A stretch of DNA of 64,000 nucleotides from Candidatus Gastranaerophilales bacterium (GTDB lineage Bacteria; Cyanobacteriota; Vampirovibrionia; Gastranaerophilales; Gastranaerophilaceae), in contig CALUPV010000002.1 of the NCBI GenBank assembly GCA_944322745.1, positions 1 through 64,000 of the forward strand. Direction: 5' to 3'. Shown here piece by piece: positions 17,926 through 27,006 of this stretch. The number at the start of each line of letters is the position of its first letter. The stretch's first letter is position 1. The position numbers and the translations under genes are program-made. The notes beneath the pieces are model-generated. The model ran no database searches, was not told the DNA's origin, and worked only from the letters and a program-made list of their open reading frames with translations.

Positions 17926-19085
17926 AATTTAATAGCTTTCTTTTCTAGGTTCGTTATTTCTTTATATGTTGTTTCTTCGCAGATTATTTTTAGGTAATCA
18001 AGCAAATCTTCTTTTGCATAATTTAGCGTGGAGGCTGTATTTGTTATAATAATTTTATCGTTATCATAGCTTTCTGTGTAATCATTATATTTTTTTTCGC
18101 TTTTTATTATTTTCTCTTTTTTTATTGCAACAGAATATGAAAATTTATCATTTAAATTCACATAATTATGATTTTCAGCCAAAACGCCGTTTGATGTGTC
18201 ATATAAAAGATTAAAGAAATTTTCGCTTAATAAAGGCAGAAATGCTTGGAAATCGAACTCTTGAAATCCGTTATAAAATTCTAAAATACAATAGTTGTCT
18301 TTAAATATCTTTAATTTTAGACCAATTATTCCTGTATAATTTCCTGCATATTTTGATATATCATCAAGCAGCGGATATATTGCTGTTCTCAATATTTTTA
18401 CAACCATTTCTTCACATAATTTAGAGCTTGGTGCTGTTATTATTGAAAAATCTTTCTCAAAATGTCTTTCTAATCCAATTAAAGGTAGTGCATTAAACCC
18501 ATCTGTAATGAAGTATAAATATATAGGTTCTATATCAATATAACTTTCTATTACAACTCTTTCATTATTGTTTTCAAAAATTTTTTGCAGACCTCGTTTT
18601 GCTTGAGAAAATGTTTTATATATTTCACTATCTCTTGAAATTAATGTAAAATCATTTTCTATTACAATTGGCAATTTTGCATGTCTTACATAGTCTATTG
18701 CAAGATTTTCCCTGTCGAATATACCGAATTTAGGAGTGTTTATCTTTAATTTATACATTATTTTTTTTGCAATGCTATTAAAAAATGTAATTCTTGCAGC
18801 TTCAGAAAATGGAGCAAAAATTGGGAATCCTTCCTTCTTAAAAGTGTCGGCAATTCCGTTAATAATTGCAAGTTGGGAGGTCACTATAGTAAATTCTATT
18901 TGGTTATATTTTACAAAGTCACATATAGAGCTTACGTCATTTTCTCTTATATTTATTGATGTGTATGATTTATCTTCTGATTTTTCTAATGTTGTTATAA
19001 ATATGTCATGTGCATTATCTTGCAGCTTTATATATTCTGCAAGTAATATAGCGTTAAGATCTGAGCCTGCTATTAATATCTTCAT
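17922..19085 (-). CDS. Degenerate PurD-like ATP-grasp protein
   Basis: The 387 residues align by motif order with phosphoribosylamine-glycine ligase. KILIAGSDLNAILLAEY stands for the GARS N-domain, then EFTIVTSQLAIINGIADTF, FPIFAPFSEAARITFFNSIAKKIM, and the ATP-grasp segment KLPIVIENDF. Near the end, ILEFYNGFQEFDFQAFLPLL corresponds to the PurD stretch normally written EFNVRFGDPE. The hallmark GREHA, GPNTGGMG and GDPE motifs are lost. I infer a PurD paralogue that is inactive or repurposed; a fast-diverged true PurD is less likely. It sits in an aroH/ylxR/infB context, four bases overlapped with ylxR. Confidence 0.7.
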   Translation of the reverse strand: MKILIAGSDLNAILLAEYIKLQDNAHDIFITTLEKSEDKSYTSINIRENDVSSICDFVKYNQIEFTIVTSQLAIINGIADTFKKEGFPIFAPFSEAARITFFNSIAKKIMYKLKINTPKFGIFDRENLAIDYVRHAKLPIVIENDFTLISRDSEIYKTFSQAKRGLQKIFENNNERVVIESYIDIEPIYLYFITDGFNALPLIGLERHFEKDFSIITAPSSKLCEEMVVKILRTAIYPLLDDISKYAGNYTGIIGLKLKIFKDNYCILEFYNGFQEFDFQAFLPLLSENFFNLLYDTSNGVLAENHNYVNLNDKFSYSVAIKKEKIIKSEKKYNDYTESYDNDKIIITNTASTLNYAKEDLLDYLKIICEETTYKEITNLEKKAIKF

Positions 19086-19088
19086 AAC

Positions 19089-19454
19089 TTACTTTAAATC
19101 TTTTCTTAATTTCTCAGCACCTTTTAAATATACATGTTTTATTTCATTTTGTGCAAGGTCTGTATTGATTACAATAAGAATCCTTAAACATTTTGGTAAT
19201 GAATTTTCAATATCTAATTCCTGAACACACATCATAGGTATATATTGCCACTCCATAAATTTTTCTCGTGCAAATTTAGCAGGATATGCAGCATCTAAAT
19301 CTTTTGTCATTGTGAATATTACATTAGATATGTCTGCTTCATTGTAGTTATTGTTTTTTTTAATTGCTGAAATAAGTTCTATTGTTGCTTTTTTTATATC
19401 TTCAATACTGTTTGAATCAACAGTAATTGCACCTCTTATCCCACGTTGATACAT
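19089..19454 (-). CDS. aroH: Chorismate mutase, AroH type
   Basis: Monofunctional trimeric chorismate mutase that makes prephenate for Phe/Tyr synthesis. The ATG at 19454 gives 121 residues, behind GGAG at good spacing and one base after the fmt stop; an upstream TTG would overlap fmt. RGIRGAITVDSNSIEDI at the start, the central VIFTMTKDLDAAYPAKFARE, and the late CLRILIVINTDL match the Bacillus-type enzyme, including active-site arginines in RGIRG and FARE. No other aromatic-pathway gene is in the window, so its place in a formylation/translation operon looks incidental. Confidence 0.93.
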   Translation of the reverse strand: MYQRGIRGAITVDSNSIEDIKKATIELISAIKKNNNYNEADISNVIFTMTKDLDAAYPAKFAREKFMEWQYIPMMCVQELDIENSLPKCLRILIVINTDLAQNEIKHVYLKGAEKLRKDLK

Positions 19455-19455
19455 T

Positions 19456-20397
19456 TTATTCTCCAATTTTCATATTTGTTTTTATTTTTGCTCCGTTTGC
19501 ATAATCAAAGGCATTCATTATTCCCTTGCTTTCCGGTTTTACTTTTGTTATTAATATACAGCCTTCACCTGTATTTATTTCAATCCCATCTTTAGAAACT
19601 GATGTTATTGTTCCGCAGCATAAATTGCTTTTTCTGTTTGTTAATCTAGTTTCAAGTATTTTCACCATCTTATTGTTTATAAATGTATATGCACAGGGGA
19701 AATCTACCATTGAGCGTACTTGATTATGTATACATTCAGCTGCTTTATTCCAATCAATTAATCCGTCTTGTTTATTAAATTTTTTTGCTATTGTTACACC
19801 TTCGTTGCATTGTTTTTGTGGAATTAATTCACCTGTATATAAACCTTTCAATGTTGAACAAATAAGTTGTGGAGATTTTTGACAAATTATTTCTTTTAAT
19901 TCAATATCAGTCATGTTTTCAGTGATTGTAATCTCTTGAGTTTCACAAATATCACCTGCATCAAGTTCAAGTACAGTTAGCATCGTTGTTATGCCTGTAA
20001 TTTTGTCCCCATTATATATACATCTTTGTATAGGATTTGCCCCTCTATATTTAGGAAGTAATGAAGCGTGCAAATTTACTGTCGAATACTTTGGTATATC
20101 TAATACCTCTTGTGACAATATCTGCCCGAATGCAAAAGTAACAAAAAAATCAGGGGCTAGCTTCTTTAATATTTCAATTAAATCAATATCTTTACTTATT
20201 TTTTCAGTTTGATAACAAGGAATATTATTTTCCATCGCAAACACCTTTACAGGTGGAGGCGTTACTTTATTCCCCCTCCCTTTTGGTCTATCCGGTTGAG
20301 TTACAACTGCAAGTATATTAATTTCATTATTTTTATATAATTCTTCCAAACTTTTTACGGCAATGTCCGGTGTTGCCATATATACTACGTTAATCAA
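19456..20397 (-). CDS. fmt: Methionyl-tRNA formyltransferase
   Basis: Formylates initiator Met-tRNA using 10-formyl-tetrahydrofolate. Of 313 residues, the N-terminus reads INVVYMATPDIAVKSLEEL, and the catalytic stretch is VNLHASLLPKYRGANPIQ followed by ELDAGDI (Asn, His, Asp triad). The C-terminal tRNA-binding OB domain is complete. Translation starts at TTG overlapping the def stop (TTGA), with GGAGG upstream. Pairing with def is standard, since Def later removes the formyl group. A second, divergent formyltransferase lies at 42467-43414. Confidence 0.96.
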   Translation of the reverse strand: MINVVYMATPDIAVKSLEELYKNNEINILAVVTQPDRPKGRGNKVTPPPVKVFAMENNIPCYQTEKISKDIDLIEILKKLAPDFFVTFAFGQILSQEVLDIPKYSTVNLHASLLPKYRGANPIQRCIYNGDKITGITTMLTVLELDAGDICETQEITITENMTDIELKEIICQKSPQLICSTLKGLYTGELIPQKQCNEGVTIAKKFNKQDGLIDWNKAAECIHNQVRSMVDFPCAYTFINNKMVKILETRLTNRKSNLCCGTITSVSKDGIEINTGEGCILITKVKPESKGIMNAFDYANGAKIKTNMKIGE

Positions 20398-20978
20398 TTA
20401 TTTTCCTCCTGCTGAGGATTTTTTTGTATTTCTTCTTCTAATTCTTTTTCTTCTAAAAGATAATTTGAATCAACTCCGCCAAGTCCTTTTTCTGATAATA
20501 TTTTATCTGTTTCAAAACGATTTCTGCAATGGTCAATGAATAATATTCCGTCTAAATGATCAAATTCATGCTGAATAGCTCTGGCTAAAAGTGAACCGTC
20601 TGTAACCTCCAATATAAATGGTTTCCCCTTTATATCGAGTGCTTTTATTTTTACTGATTTGTATCTTCTTACGTTAGTATATGCTTCTGGAAAACTTAAA
20701 CAGCCTTCGTATGAATTTATAGCACCTTCTTTTTTTATTATTTTGGGATTTATAAATGTAATAGGATTCATTGTTTTAGGGTCTGTTCCAACATCTACAA
20801 CAAAAACTCTTAAATTTTCACCAAGCTGAGGTGCTGCAAGACCAACACCATTAGTTGCATACATTGTGTCGTATAAATCGTCAACTAAAGTTTGTATTTT
20901 CTTTGATATTTTATGAACTTCCTTTGATTTTTCTCTTAAAGAAGGTGTTCCATATTTTACTATTTTTCTTACTGTCAT
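20394..20978 (-). CDS. def: Peptide deformylase
   Basis: Iron/zinc hydrolase that removes the formyl group from nascent N-termini. The three family motifs are intact: GVGLAAPQLG, EGCLSFPE (metal-ligand Cys) and QHEFDHLDG (HExxH). At 194 residues it is slightly long because of an acidic, Gln/Glu/Asn-rich tail (about 168-194) after the conserved core. Its ATG shares a base with the stop of the upstream glycosyltransferase gene (TAATG), and its stop overlaps the TTG of fmt. Confidence 0.97.
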   Translation of the reverse strand: MTVRKIVKYGTPSLREKSKEVHKISKKIQTLVDDLYDTMYATNGVGLAAPQLGENLRVFVVDVGTDPKTMNPITFINPKIIKKEGAINSYEGCLSFPEAYTNVRRYKSVKIKALDIKGKPFILEVTDGSLLARAIQHEFDHLDGILFIDHCRNRFETDKILSEKGLGGVDSNYLLEEKELEEEIQKNPQQEENN

Positions 20979-22033
20979 TAGTCTGTCTTTCCTTCACCAA
21001 ATTTTGCGTGTCTGTTTAAAATAATCATTACTGTAGATATTATAACAGCATATAAGAAGTATTTTGTAGTATCTGATGCCGCAATATAAGTTGCAATACC
21101 ACCCATTAATATTGAAAATGCTACTAAAATAAGTACTGCTTTATTTTGTGAAAATCCGAATTTTAAGAGTTTATGATGTATGTGTTCTGCATCTGCAACA
21201 AAAGGTGATGTTCCTTTTAAAATTCTTCTTAATGAAGAAAATGTAATATCTAATATTGGCACAGCTAATATCAAAAGAGGTACATACATTTTTATATCTG
21301 TTGCTTTCATTTGGTACATTATCGATAATACAGAAAGTAAAAAACCTGCAAATAAAGCGCCCGAGTCTCCCATAAAAATTTTCGCAGGATGAAAATTAAA
21401 TGTTAAAAATCCAAGCATAGAACCGGCTAAAATAAATGCTATTAGTGAACTTACCGTGTCAGATGGAACAAGTGCAACTGCTATTAATCCTAAAGTAACA
21501 GAACTTATTGTAATTACGGATCCGGCTAAACCGTCTACACCATCTATAAAATTAACAGCGTTGCTGATTCCTACAATCCACGCAATTGTTCCAAAATAAG
21601 ATAATATTGGGTGTAATTCGACTAATCCTATAAACGGAACAAAGATTTGTGTTATTTTTACTCCCAAACAAAAAACAATTGATGCTATTGTAATTTGGTT
21701 TATAAATTTGAATTTTGCTCCTAGTCCATATATATCATCAATCAGACCTAAAAGAAAAATTAAAGAACTTCCCAATAATAGCCCTGATAATAATGAACGA
21801 TGAGGATAATAACTCAATAATATTAATGAGAAGAATGATAGTATTGAACATATCCAAATTGCAACACCGCCTAATCTTGGTATTGGATGTGAGTGGATTT
21901 TTCTTGCGTTAGGTTTGTCCATCAGTCCTTTTTTTTCGGAGAATGCAATAACTAAAGGTACTATAAATAACCCTAATATGAAGGCAATAACTGCGCCAAT
22001 TATATTTGCTTCTGATAATTGTAAGAATGTCAT
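20978..22033 (-). CDS. Polyprenyl-phosphate GlcNAc-1-phosphate transferase (WecA/TagO family)
   Basis: A multi-spanning membrane enzyme (351 residues, about 10-11 helices) that transfers a sugar-1-phosphate to undecaprenyl phosphate, starting a surface polysaccharide. Family motifs are LMDKPNARKIHSHPIPRLGG, GLIDDIYGL (Asp pair), NAVNFIDGVDGLAG, IFMGDSGALFAGF, and the late HIHHKLLKFGFS. The HIHH motif favours WecA/TagO over MraY. It fits with rmlA-D and manC elsewhere in the window as precursors of a rhamnose/mannose-containing glycan, though this link is inference. AAGGA precedes the ATG, and glyA ends two bases upstream. Confidence 0.9.
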   Translation of the reverse strand: MTFLQLSEANIIGAVIAFILGLFIVPLVIAFSEKKGLMDKPNARKIHSHPIPRLGGVAIWICSILSFFSLILLSYYPHRSLLSGLLLGSSLIFLLGLIDDIYGLGAKFKFINQITIASIVFCLGVKITQIFVPFIGLVELHPILSYFGTIAWIVGISNAVNFIDGVDGLAGSVITISSVTLGLIAVALVPSDTVSSLIAFILAGSMLGFLTFNFHPAKIFMGDSGALFAGFLLSVLSIMYQMKATDIKMYVPLLILAVPILDITFSSLRRILKGTSPFVADAEHIHHKLLKFGFSQNKAVLILVAFSILMGGIATYIAASDTTKYFLYAVIISTVMIILNRHAKFGEGKTD

Positions 22034-22035
22034 AA

Positions 22036-23283
22036 TTAATCCTTATATAATGGGTATTGTTCACAGAGTTTTAATGAACGTGCTCTTAGTTCTTTTATCT
22101 TTGTTTCATCTTTAGTATCTGATATTTTTACTGCTTCGGCTATAATTTTACCTACTTCAATCATATCTTCTTCTTTAAATCCTCTTGTTGTCATAGCCGG
22201 TGAGCCAAGTCTTACTCCGCTTGTTACAAAAGGACTTTGCGGGTCATTAGGTACCGTATTTTTGTTCGCTGTGATTCCTACAAGCTCAAGTATATTTGCA
22301 ATGTCTTTACCTGTTTTATTTAATTTTCTCAAATCAAGTGTCATTAAATGGTTTTCAGTTCCATTACCAACTATGTCAAGACCTTCATCCATCAATGATT
22401 TTGCAAGAGCTTTGGCATTTAACTTAACTTGTTTTGCATATGTTTTAAAATCATCAGATAGAGCTTCTTTTAATGCGATTGCTTTGCCTGCAATAATGTG
22501 TTCCAAGGGCCCCCCCTGAATCCCCGGAAATACAGCCTTATCGATACCAAGTGCGTGTTCTTGTTTGCACATTATTATGCCGCCTCTTGGTCCTCTTAAT
22601 GTTTTGTGGGTTGTTGTTGTTACAAAATCTGCATATGGAAATGGGCTTGGGTGCTCACCTGTTGCTACGAGAGCTGCAATATGTGCTATATCTGCAAGAA
22701 GTAAAGCCCCTACTTCATCTGCTATTTCTTTAAACTTCTTGAAATCTATAACTTTTGAATAATTGCTTGCTCCGCAAATAATAAGTTTGGGTTTATGTTT
22801 ATGAGCCATTTCTCTTACATTATTGTAGTCAATTTCTCCTTCAGCATTAATACCGTACGAAACAATGTTAAAATATAAGCCTGAAAAGTTAACCGGTGAA
22901 CCGTGGGATAAGTGTCCGCCATTGGATAAATCCATTCCCATTACAGTGTCACCCGGTTTTAGAGCATACATAAATACAGCCATATTCGCTTGTGCTCCGC
23001 TATGTGGTTGTACATTAGCATGCTCTGCATTAAATAATTTTTTTGCTCTTTCTTGGGCAAGCTCTTCTATTTTATCAACATTATCGCATCCGTTATAAAA
23101 TCTTTTATATGGTTTGCCTTCTGCGTATTTGTTTGTTAATACACTTCCGCATGCTGCCATTACTGCCGGTGATGTGAAATTTTCACTTGCTATTAATTCA
23201 ATTGTGTTTTGCTGCCTTTTTAATTCTTTTTCTATTAATTCAGCTACTTCTATATCTGTTTCTTTTATTACGTCTAATTCCAT
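22036..23283 (-). CDS. glyA: Serine hydroxymethyltransferase
   Basis: PLP enzyme converting serine + tetrahydrofolate to glycine + 5,10-methylene-tetrahydrofolate. At 415 residues it is full length, with [18 protein letters not shown] at the start, GAQANMAV, and the PLP-lysine motif [13 protein letters not shown] near residue 230. GGGGAG precedes the ATG. It is the first gene of the long - strand array and supplies C1 units that FolD and Fmt in this window also handle. A palindrome lies in its promoter region. Confidence 0.98.
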   Translation of the reverse strand: MELDVIKETDIEVAELIEKELKRQQNTIELIASENFTSPAVMAACGSVLTNKYAEGKPYKRFYNGCDNVDKIEELAQERAKKLFNAEHANVQPHSGAQANMAVFMYALKPGDTVMGMDLSNGGHLSHGSPVNFSGLYFNIVSYGINAEGEIDYNNVREMAHKHKPKLIICGASNYSKVIDFKKFKEIADEVGALLLADIAHIAALVATGEHPSPFPYADFVTTTTHKTLRGPRGGIIMCKQEHALGIDKAVFPGIQGGPLEHIIAGKAIALKEALSDDFKTYAKQVKLNAKALAKSLMDEGLDIVGNGTENHLMTLDLRKLNKTGKDIANILELVGITANKNTVPNDPQSPFVTSGVRLGSPAMTTRGFKEEDMIEVGKIIAEAVKISDTKDETKIKELRARSLKLCEQYPLYKD

Positions 23284-23314
23284 GTTAAACTCCCCAACCT
23301 ATAATCTCTAAGCT

Positions 23315-23334
23315 AAATGTATTTTAATACATTT
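23315..23334. promoter_or_regulatory. palindrome in the glyA/dnaJ-like divergent promoter region
   Basis: AAATGTATT (23315-23323) and its exact complement AATACATTT (23326-23334) are separated by TT. The left arm covers the candidate glyA -10 element (23316-23321 on the - strand, with TTTACA 17 bases upstream). The right arm ends just before the candidate - strand -35. This is typical operator placement; the binding protein is unknown. Confidence 0.45.
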
Positions 23335-23337
23335 TAC

Positions 23338-23365
23338 TTGTAAAAAAAAGTACATTAATTATAAA
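23338..23365 (+). promoter_or_regulatory. candidate promoter of the dnaJ-like/queE operon
   Basis: TTGTAA (23338-23343) and TATAAA (23360-23365) lie 16 bases apart, 53 bases before the TTG start. The -35 overlaps the candidate -35 of glyA on the opposite strand, so the two promoters may compete. Confidence 0.4.
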
Positions 23366-23418
23366 AAGTGTTTGATATTTTTTTCCTCTTCCGTAAAATT
23401 AAAATAGGAGAGAGATTT

Positions 23419-24456
23419 TTGGCTAATTATTATAATAAAGATTTATATAAAATTCTTGAAGTGAATTATGATGCTTCGATTGAAGAAATCAAGCTTTCTT
23501 ACCGTAAACTTGTGAGAATCTATCATCCTGATGTTACGGGAAATGATTTGGGTATTAGTAAATTCAAAGAAATTCAAGAAGCATACGAAATATTAACAGA
23601 TTCAGAAAAACGAAAAAAATATGATGTTCTTCGTGGTTACTATAAAGAAAAAATCAAGAAAGAATATGAATCAACAAAGAGAAATAAATATGAGGAATAT
23701 ATAAAAAAAGCCAAAAGAAATTCTGATAAACCTGAAAATTTTTCTAAGTCGATAAATGAAGCACTAGATAATTTATTCCATTCTGGGAAGCAAACATATA
23801 AAAAAAATGAGCAAAAACAATCTGTTAATGGTGAAGATATAAATCTTGACTTAACAATATCTTGTTTTGAAGCATTGGAAGGTACAAACAGAAAGGTTAA
23901 TATATTACATACGCAGCCTTGTCCTAAATGTGAAGGAAGAATGTTTATAAATGGTGCTCAATGTAATATGTGTAATGGAACAGGGCAAATTTCTTTACAG
24001 AAAAAGATTAATGTAAAAATTCCTAAAGGTGTTTCTAAAGGTTCAAAAGTTCGAATAAAAAAGGAAGGAAATAAAGGATTAAATGGTGGTAAAGATGGTG
24101 ATTTATATCTAATTATTAATATAGACAAAAATCCTTATTTTGAAATAGAAGGCTATAATATATTGTGCAATTTGCCTGTAACACCTTTTGAAGCTGTTTT
24201 AGGTGCTGAAATTCCGATTAATGTTTTTAATCAAAAAATTACAGTGAAGATTCCTCCGATGACATCTTCAGGTCAAAAACTGCGTTTGTCAGGACTTGGT
24301 ATTGAGAATAAATCTAAAACTAAAAAAGGTGATATTATTATTAATGTTCTTATAAAACTTCCTGAAAAACTTTCAGAAAAAGAAAAAGAACTTTATTCAC
24401 AGTTAAAGGAACTATCAAAAAGCGACATCAGAAAAGATATGAATGATGCAAAATAA
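23419..24456 (+). CDS. DnaJ-like co-chaperone with a half-size zinc finger
   Basis: Hsp40-type protein. I start it at TTG 23419 behind AGGAGAGAG (345 residues); a GTG at 23368 has no good ribosome site. The J-domain (about 4-70) has HPD at 36-38. A Lys-rich linker replaces the Gly/Phe region. The zinc finger has only two CxxC motifs (C169/C172, C182/C185) instead of the four CxxCxGxG repeats of class I DnaJ, so it can bind one metal at most. The C-terminal substrate domains follow, with VKIPKGVSKGSKVRI and KIPPMTSSGQKLRL. It overlaps queE by 14 bases. No dnaK or grpE is in the window. Confidence 0.85.
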   Translation: MANYYNKDLYKILEVNYDASIEEIKLSYRKLVRIYHPDVTGNDLGISKFKEIQEAYEILTDSEKRKKYDVLRGYYKEKIKKEYESTKRNKYEEYIKKAKRNSDKPENFSKSINEALDNLFHSGKQTYKKNEQKQSVNGEDINLDLTISCFEALEGTNRKVNILHTQPCPKCEGRMFINGAQCNMCNGTGQISLQKKINVKIPKGVSKGSKVRIKKEGNKGLNGGKDGDLYLIINIDKNPYFEIEGYNILCNLPVTPFEAVLGAEIPINVFNQKITVKIPPMTSSGQKLRLSGLGIENKSKTKKGDIIINVLIKLPEKLSEKEKELYSQLKELSKSDIRKDMNDAK

Positions 24457-25111
24457 AGTATTAATAAAAGAAATTTTTGAATCTATACAAGGGGAAGGAC
24501 CATATATTGGAGTGAACCAATTATTTATCAGATTCTCTTCTTGTAATTTGAATTGTGCATATTGTGATACTGACTTTAAAACGGATTTAAAAGAATATAC
24601 TGTAGAAGACCTTATTTGTGAAATTAACAAATATGAAAATATTCACTCTGTAAGTCTTACCGGGGGAGAACCTTTAATTGAAAAAGATTTTCTTTCTGAA
24701 TTACTAAAAAATGTGAATAAAAAAATATATTTGGAAACTAATGGAACTTTATATGAAAATCTTGAAAAAGTAATTGATTATACAGATATTGTTTCAATGG
24801 ATATAAAACTGCCCTCTACTACAAAAATGAAACCACACTGGCAAGAACATGCAAAGTTTATAGAAATAGCAAAAGAAAAGGAACTTTTTTTAAAAGTGGT
24901 TTTTGATATAAATATAACAGAAGATGAAATTATTAAAACTGTTAGTCTGGCAAAAAAATATAATATACTTATTGTTTTACAACCTAAAATGGATGGTGAA
25001 TATTTAAATTTAACTTCTGATTTTATTAATGATACATATTACAGATTTTTGAATAAGTATCAAAATGTAAGACTTATTCCTCAAGTTCATAAATTTTTGA
25101 ATGTAAGATAA
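24443..25111 (+). CDS. queE: 7-carboxy-7-deazaguanine synthase (QueE)
   Basis: Radical SAM enzyme that contracts 6-carboxy-tetrahydropterin to 7-carboxy-7-deazaguanine, for queuosine in tRNA. The 222 residues match the family: IFESIQGEGPYIGVNQLFIR precedes the CxxxCxxC cluster motif (C34, C38, C41), then CDTDF and VSLTGGEPL. Translation starts within the 3' end of the DnaJ-like gene; two adjacent ATG codons are possible and there is no clear ribosome site, so coupling is likely. FolE2 at 45.7 kb could supply the pterin precursor. QueC, QueD and QueF are not in the window. Confidence 0.9.
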   Translation: MMQNKVLIKEIFESIQGEGPYIGVNQLFIRFSSCNLNCAYCDTDFKTDLKEYTVEDLICEINKYENIHSVSLTGGEPLIEKDFLSELLKNVNKKIYLETNGTLYENLEKVIDYTDIVSMDIKLPSTTKMKPHWQEHAKFIEIAKEKELFLKVVFDINITEDEIIKTVSLAKKYNILIVLQPKMDGEYLNLTSDFINDTYYRFLNKYQNVRLIPQVHKFLNVR

Positions 25112-25121
25112 TTATATAGAT

Positions 25122-25150
25122 TTAACAAAATACAATCTCTTTGATATTAT
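25122..25150 (+). promoter_or_regulatory. candidate ilvD promoter
   Basis: TTAACA (25122-25127) and TATTAT (25145-25150) are exactly 17 bases apart, 30 bases before the ilvD ATG at 25181. This is a good sigma-70-type match with a short leader and no room for an attenuator. Confidence 0.5.
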
Positions 25151-25180
25151 GTATATATTGTTAGTAATTTGGAGATTTTT

Positions 25181-26845
25181 ATGAGAAGCGATGAAATAAA
25201 ACAAGGATTGCAACGTACTCCGCACAGGTCTCTATTATATGCGACAGGTGTTAGTGAAAAACAAATGAATAAAAGATTCATAGGTATAGCAAGCAGTTTT
25301 ACTGATTTGGTTCCCGGACATTGCGGAATGAGAGAAATTGAACGTCAAATAGAAAAAGGTATTCATACAGGTGGCGGTCAGGCATTTATTTTTGGCGTCC
25401 CTGCTATTTGTGACGGTATTGCAATGGGACATAGCGGAATGAATTATTCTCTTCCGTCTCGTGATTTGATTGCAGATTGTGTCGAATCCGTTGCAATAGC
25501 TCATAAATTAGACGGGTTAGTTTTGTTAACTAACTGCGATAAAATTACTCCCGGTATGATTATGGCTGCAGCAAGACTTGATATTCCTTGTATTGTTGTT
25601 ACAGTAGGTCCAATGTCAGACGGCAAATGTCATAATAATACTCTTACTATGATAAAGGGTACATTTGAAGCAATCGGTAAGTTTTCAAATGGCGAAATAG
25701 ATGAAAAAATGCTTAAGAAAATGGAAATAACATCTTGTCCTACAGCAGGTGCTTGCCAAGGTTTATATACTGCAAATACTATGGCTTGTTTGACAGAAGT
25801 TATAGGTATGAGTTTGCCTGGCTGTGCTACTTCTGCTGCAGTTAGCGCAAAAACCAAACGAATTGCTTTTGATTCCGGTGTTATTATTAATGAGTTAATT
25901 GAAAAAGATATTCGCCCTTCTTCAATAATCACAAAAGATTCAATCAGAAATGCAATAATTGTGGATTTAGCTTTAGGCGGTTCAACAAATTCTATTTTGC
26001 ACTTGCTCGCGATAGCTAATGAAGCAGGTGTTGATGTTACATTAAAAGATTTTGAAGAATTAAGCTTTAAAGTTCCTCAAATTATTAAACTTGACCCATC
26101 TGCGGCAAAAACAATGACTGACTTAGATAATGCAGGCGGTATTCCTGCCGTATTAAAAACCATATATGGCAATGTAAAAGAAATGTCTGATACAACAGGT
26201 GTATCAGGTCTTAAGTTATCACAAATTGCCTCTGCTGATATTTGGTGTGATAATGAAGTAATAAGACCAATCTCTGATCCTGTTACTTCAAATCCGGGGC
26301 TTGCTGTTTTACATGGTAATTTGGCTCCAAACGGTGCAGTGGTAAAAATTTCAGGTGTTGAAAAAGGAGCTTTGGTATTTACCGGTAAAGCTAAAACTTT
26401 TAATAGCGAAGAAGATGCTATGCAAGCAATTATGGATGATAAAATTGTAAAAGGTGATGTTGTCGTTATTAGATATGAAGGTCCAAAAGGCGGGCCCGGT
26501 ATGAGAGAAATGTTGTCACCGACATCTGCTATTGTTGGAAAAGGACTTGGAAAATATGTTGCACTTATAACTGACGGCAGATTCTCAGGCGGTACAAGAG
26601 GACTTTGTATAGGTCATATATCACCTGAAGCTCCAGCTGGCGGTATTATTGGCTTGATAGAAAATGGAGATGAAATTCATATTGATATTCCAAACAGAAA
26701 ATTAACATTGAATGTTTCTGATTCTGTTCTTGAAGAAAGAAGAAAAAACTTTAAACCGCTTCCTACAAAGATTAAAAAAGGATACTTAAAAAGATATTCA
26801 ACTGTTGTTTCTTCTTCAGATAAAGGAGCTGTTACTAGTATTTAG
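25181..26845 (+). CDS. ilvD: Dihydroxy-acid dehydratase
   Basis: Iron-sulfur dehydratase, third step of valine/isoleucine synthesis, giving the 2-keto acids. The ATG at 25181 (554 residues) follows GGAG; an in-frame TTG at 25169 is less likely. Cluster-ligand cysteines are in [11 protein letters not shown] and [10 protein letters not shown], with further landmarks [16 protein letters not shown] and [14 protein letters not shown], and ITDGRFSGG near the end. It stands alone between a good promoter and a strong terminator, 12 kb from ilvC and ilvBN. The Fe-S cluster is oxygen-sensitive in many homologues. Confidence 0.97.
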   Translation: MRSDEIKQGLQRTPHRSLLYATGVSEKQMNKRFIGIASSFTDLVPGHCGMREIERQIEKGIHTGGGQAFIFGVPAICDGIAMGHSGMNYSLPSRDLIADCVESVAIAHKLDGLVLLTNCDKITPGMIMAAARLDIPCIVVTVGPMSDGKCHNNTLTMIKGTFEAIGKFSNGEIDEKMLKKMEITSCPTAGACQGLYTANTMACLTEVIGMSLPGCATSAAVSAKTKRIAFDSGVIINELIEKDIRPSSIITKDSIRNAIIVDLALGGSTNSILHLLAIANEAGVDVTLKDFEELSFKVPQIIKLDPSAAKTMTDLDNAGGIPAVLKTIYGNVKEMSDTTGVSGLKLSQIASADIWCDNEVIRPISDPVTSNPGLAVLHGNLAPNGAVVKISGVEKGALVFTGKAKTFNSEEDAMQAIMDDKIVKGDVVVIRYEGPKGGPGMREMLSPTSAIVGKGLGKYVALITDGRFSGGTRGLCIGHISPEAPAGGIIGLIENGDEIHIDIPNRKLTLNVSDSVLEERRKNFKPLPTKIKKGYLKRYSTVVSSSDKGAVTSI

Positions 26846-26865
26846 TTAATAATCTTTATATAAAG

Positions 26866-26902
26866 AAATAGGAGGTTCTATGAAAAATAGACCCTCCTAT
26901 TT
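26866..26902 (+). terminator. rho-independent terminator after ilvD
   Basis: AAATAGGAGG (26866-26875) pairs with CCTCCTATTT (26893-26902), and inside it TCTAT pairs with ATAGA around a GAAAA loop. A U-run follows. It separates ilvD from the CooC-like gene. Confidence 0.9.
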
Positions 26903-26948
26903 TTATAAATTTGAATATTACAATTGTTTTTTACAATTTTATATGGGT

Positions 26949-26976
26949 TTTACATAGTAATCATATTTGTTATAAT
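26949..26976 (+). promoter_or_regulatory. promoter of the CooC-like/folD operon
   Basis: TTTACA (26949-26954) and a perfect TATAAT (26971-26976) are 16 bases apart, and TG-N precedes the -10 (extended -10). The start codon is 30 bases downstream. Confidence 0.65.
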
Positions 26977-27006
26977 ATGACTATAAATAGGATTTGGGAG
27001 ATTTTA

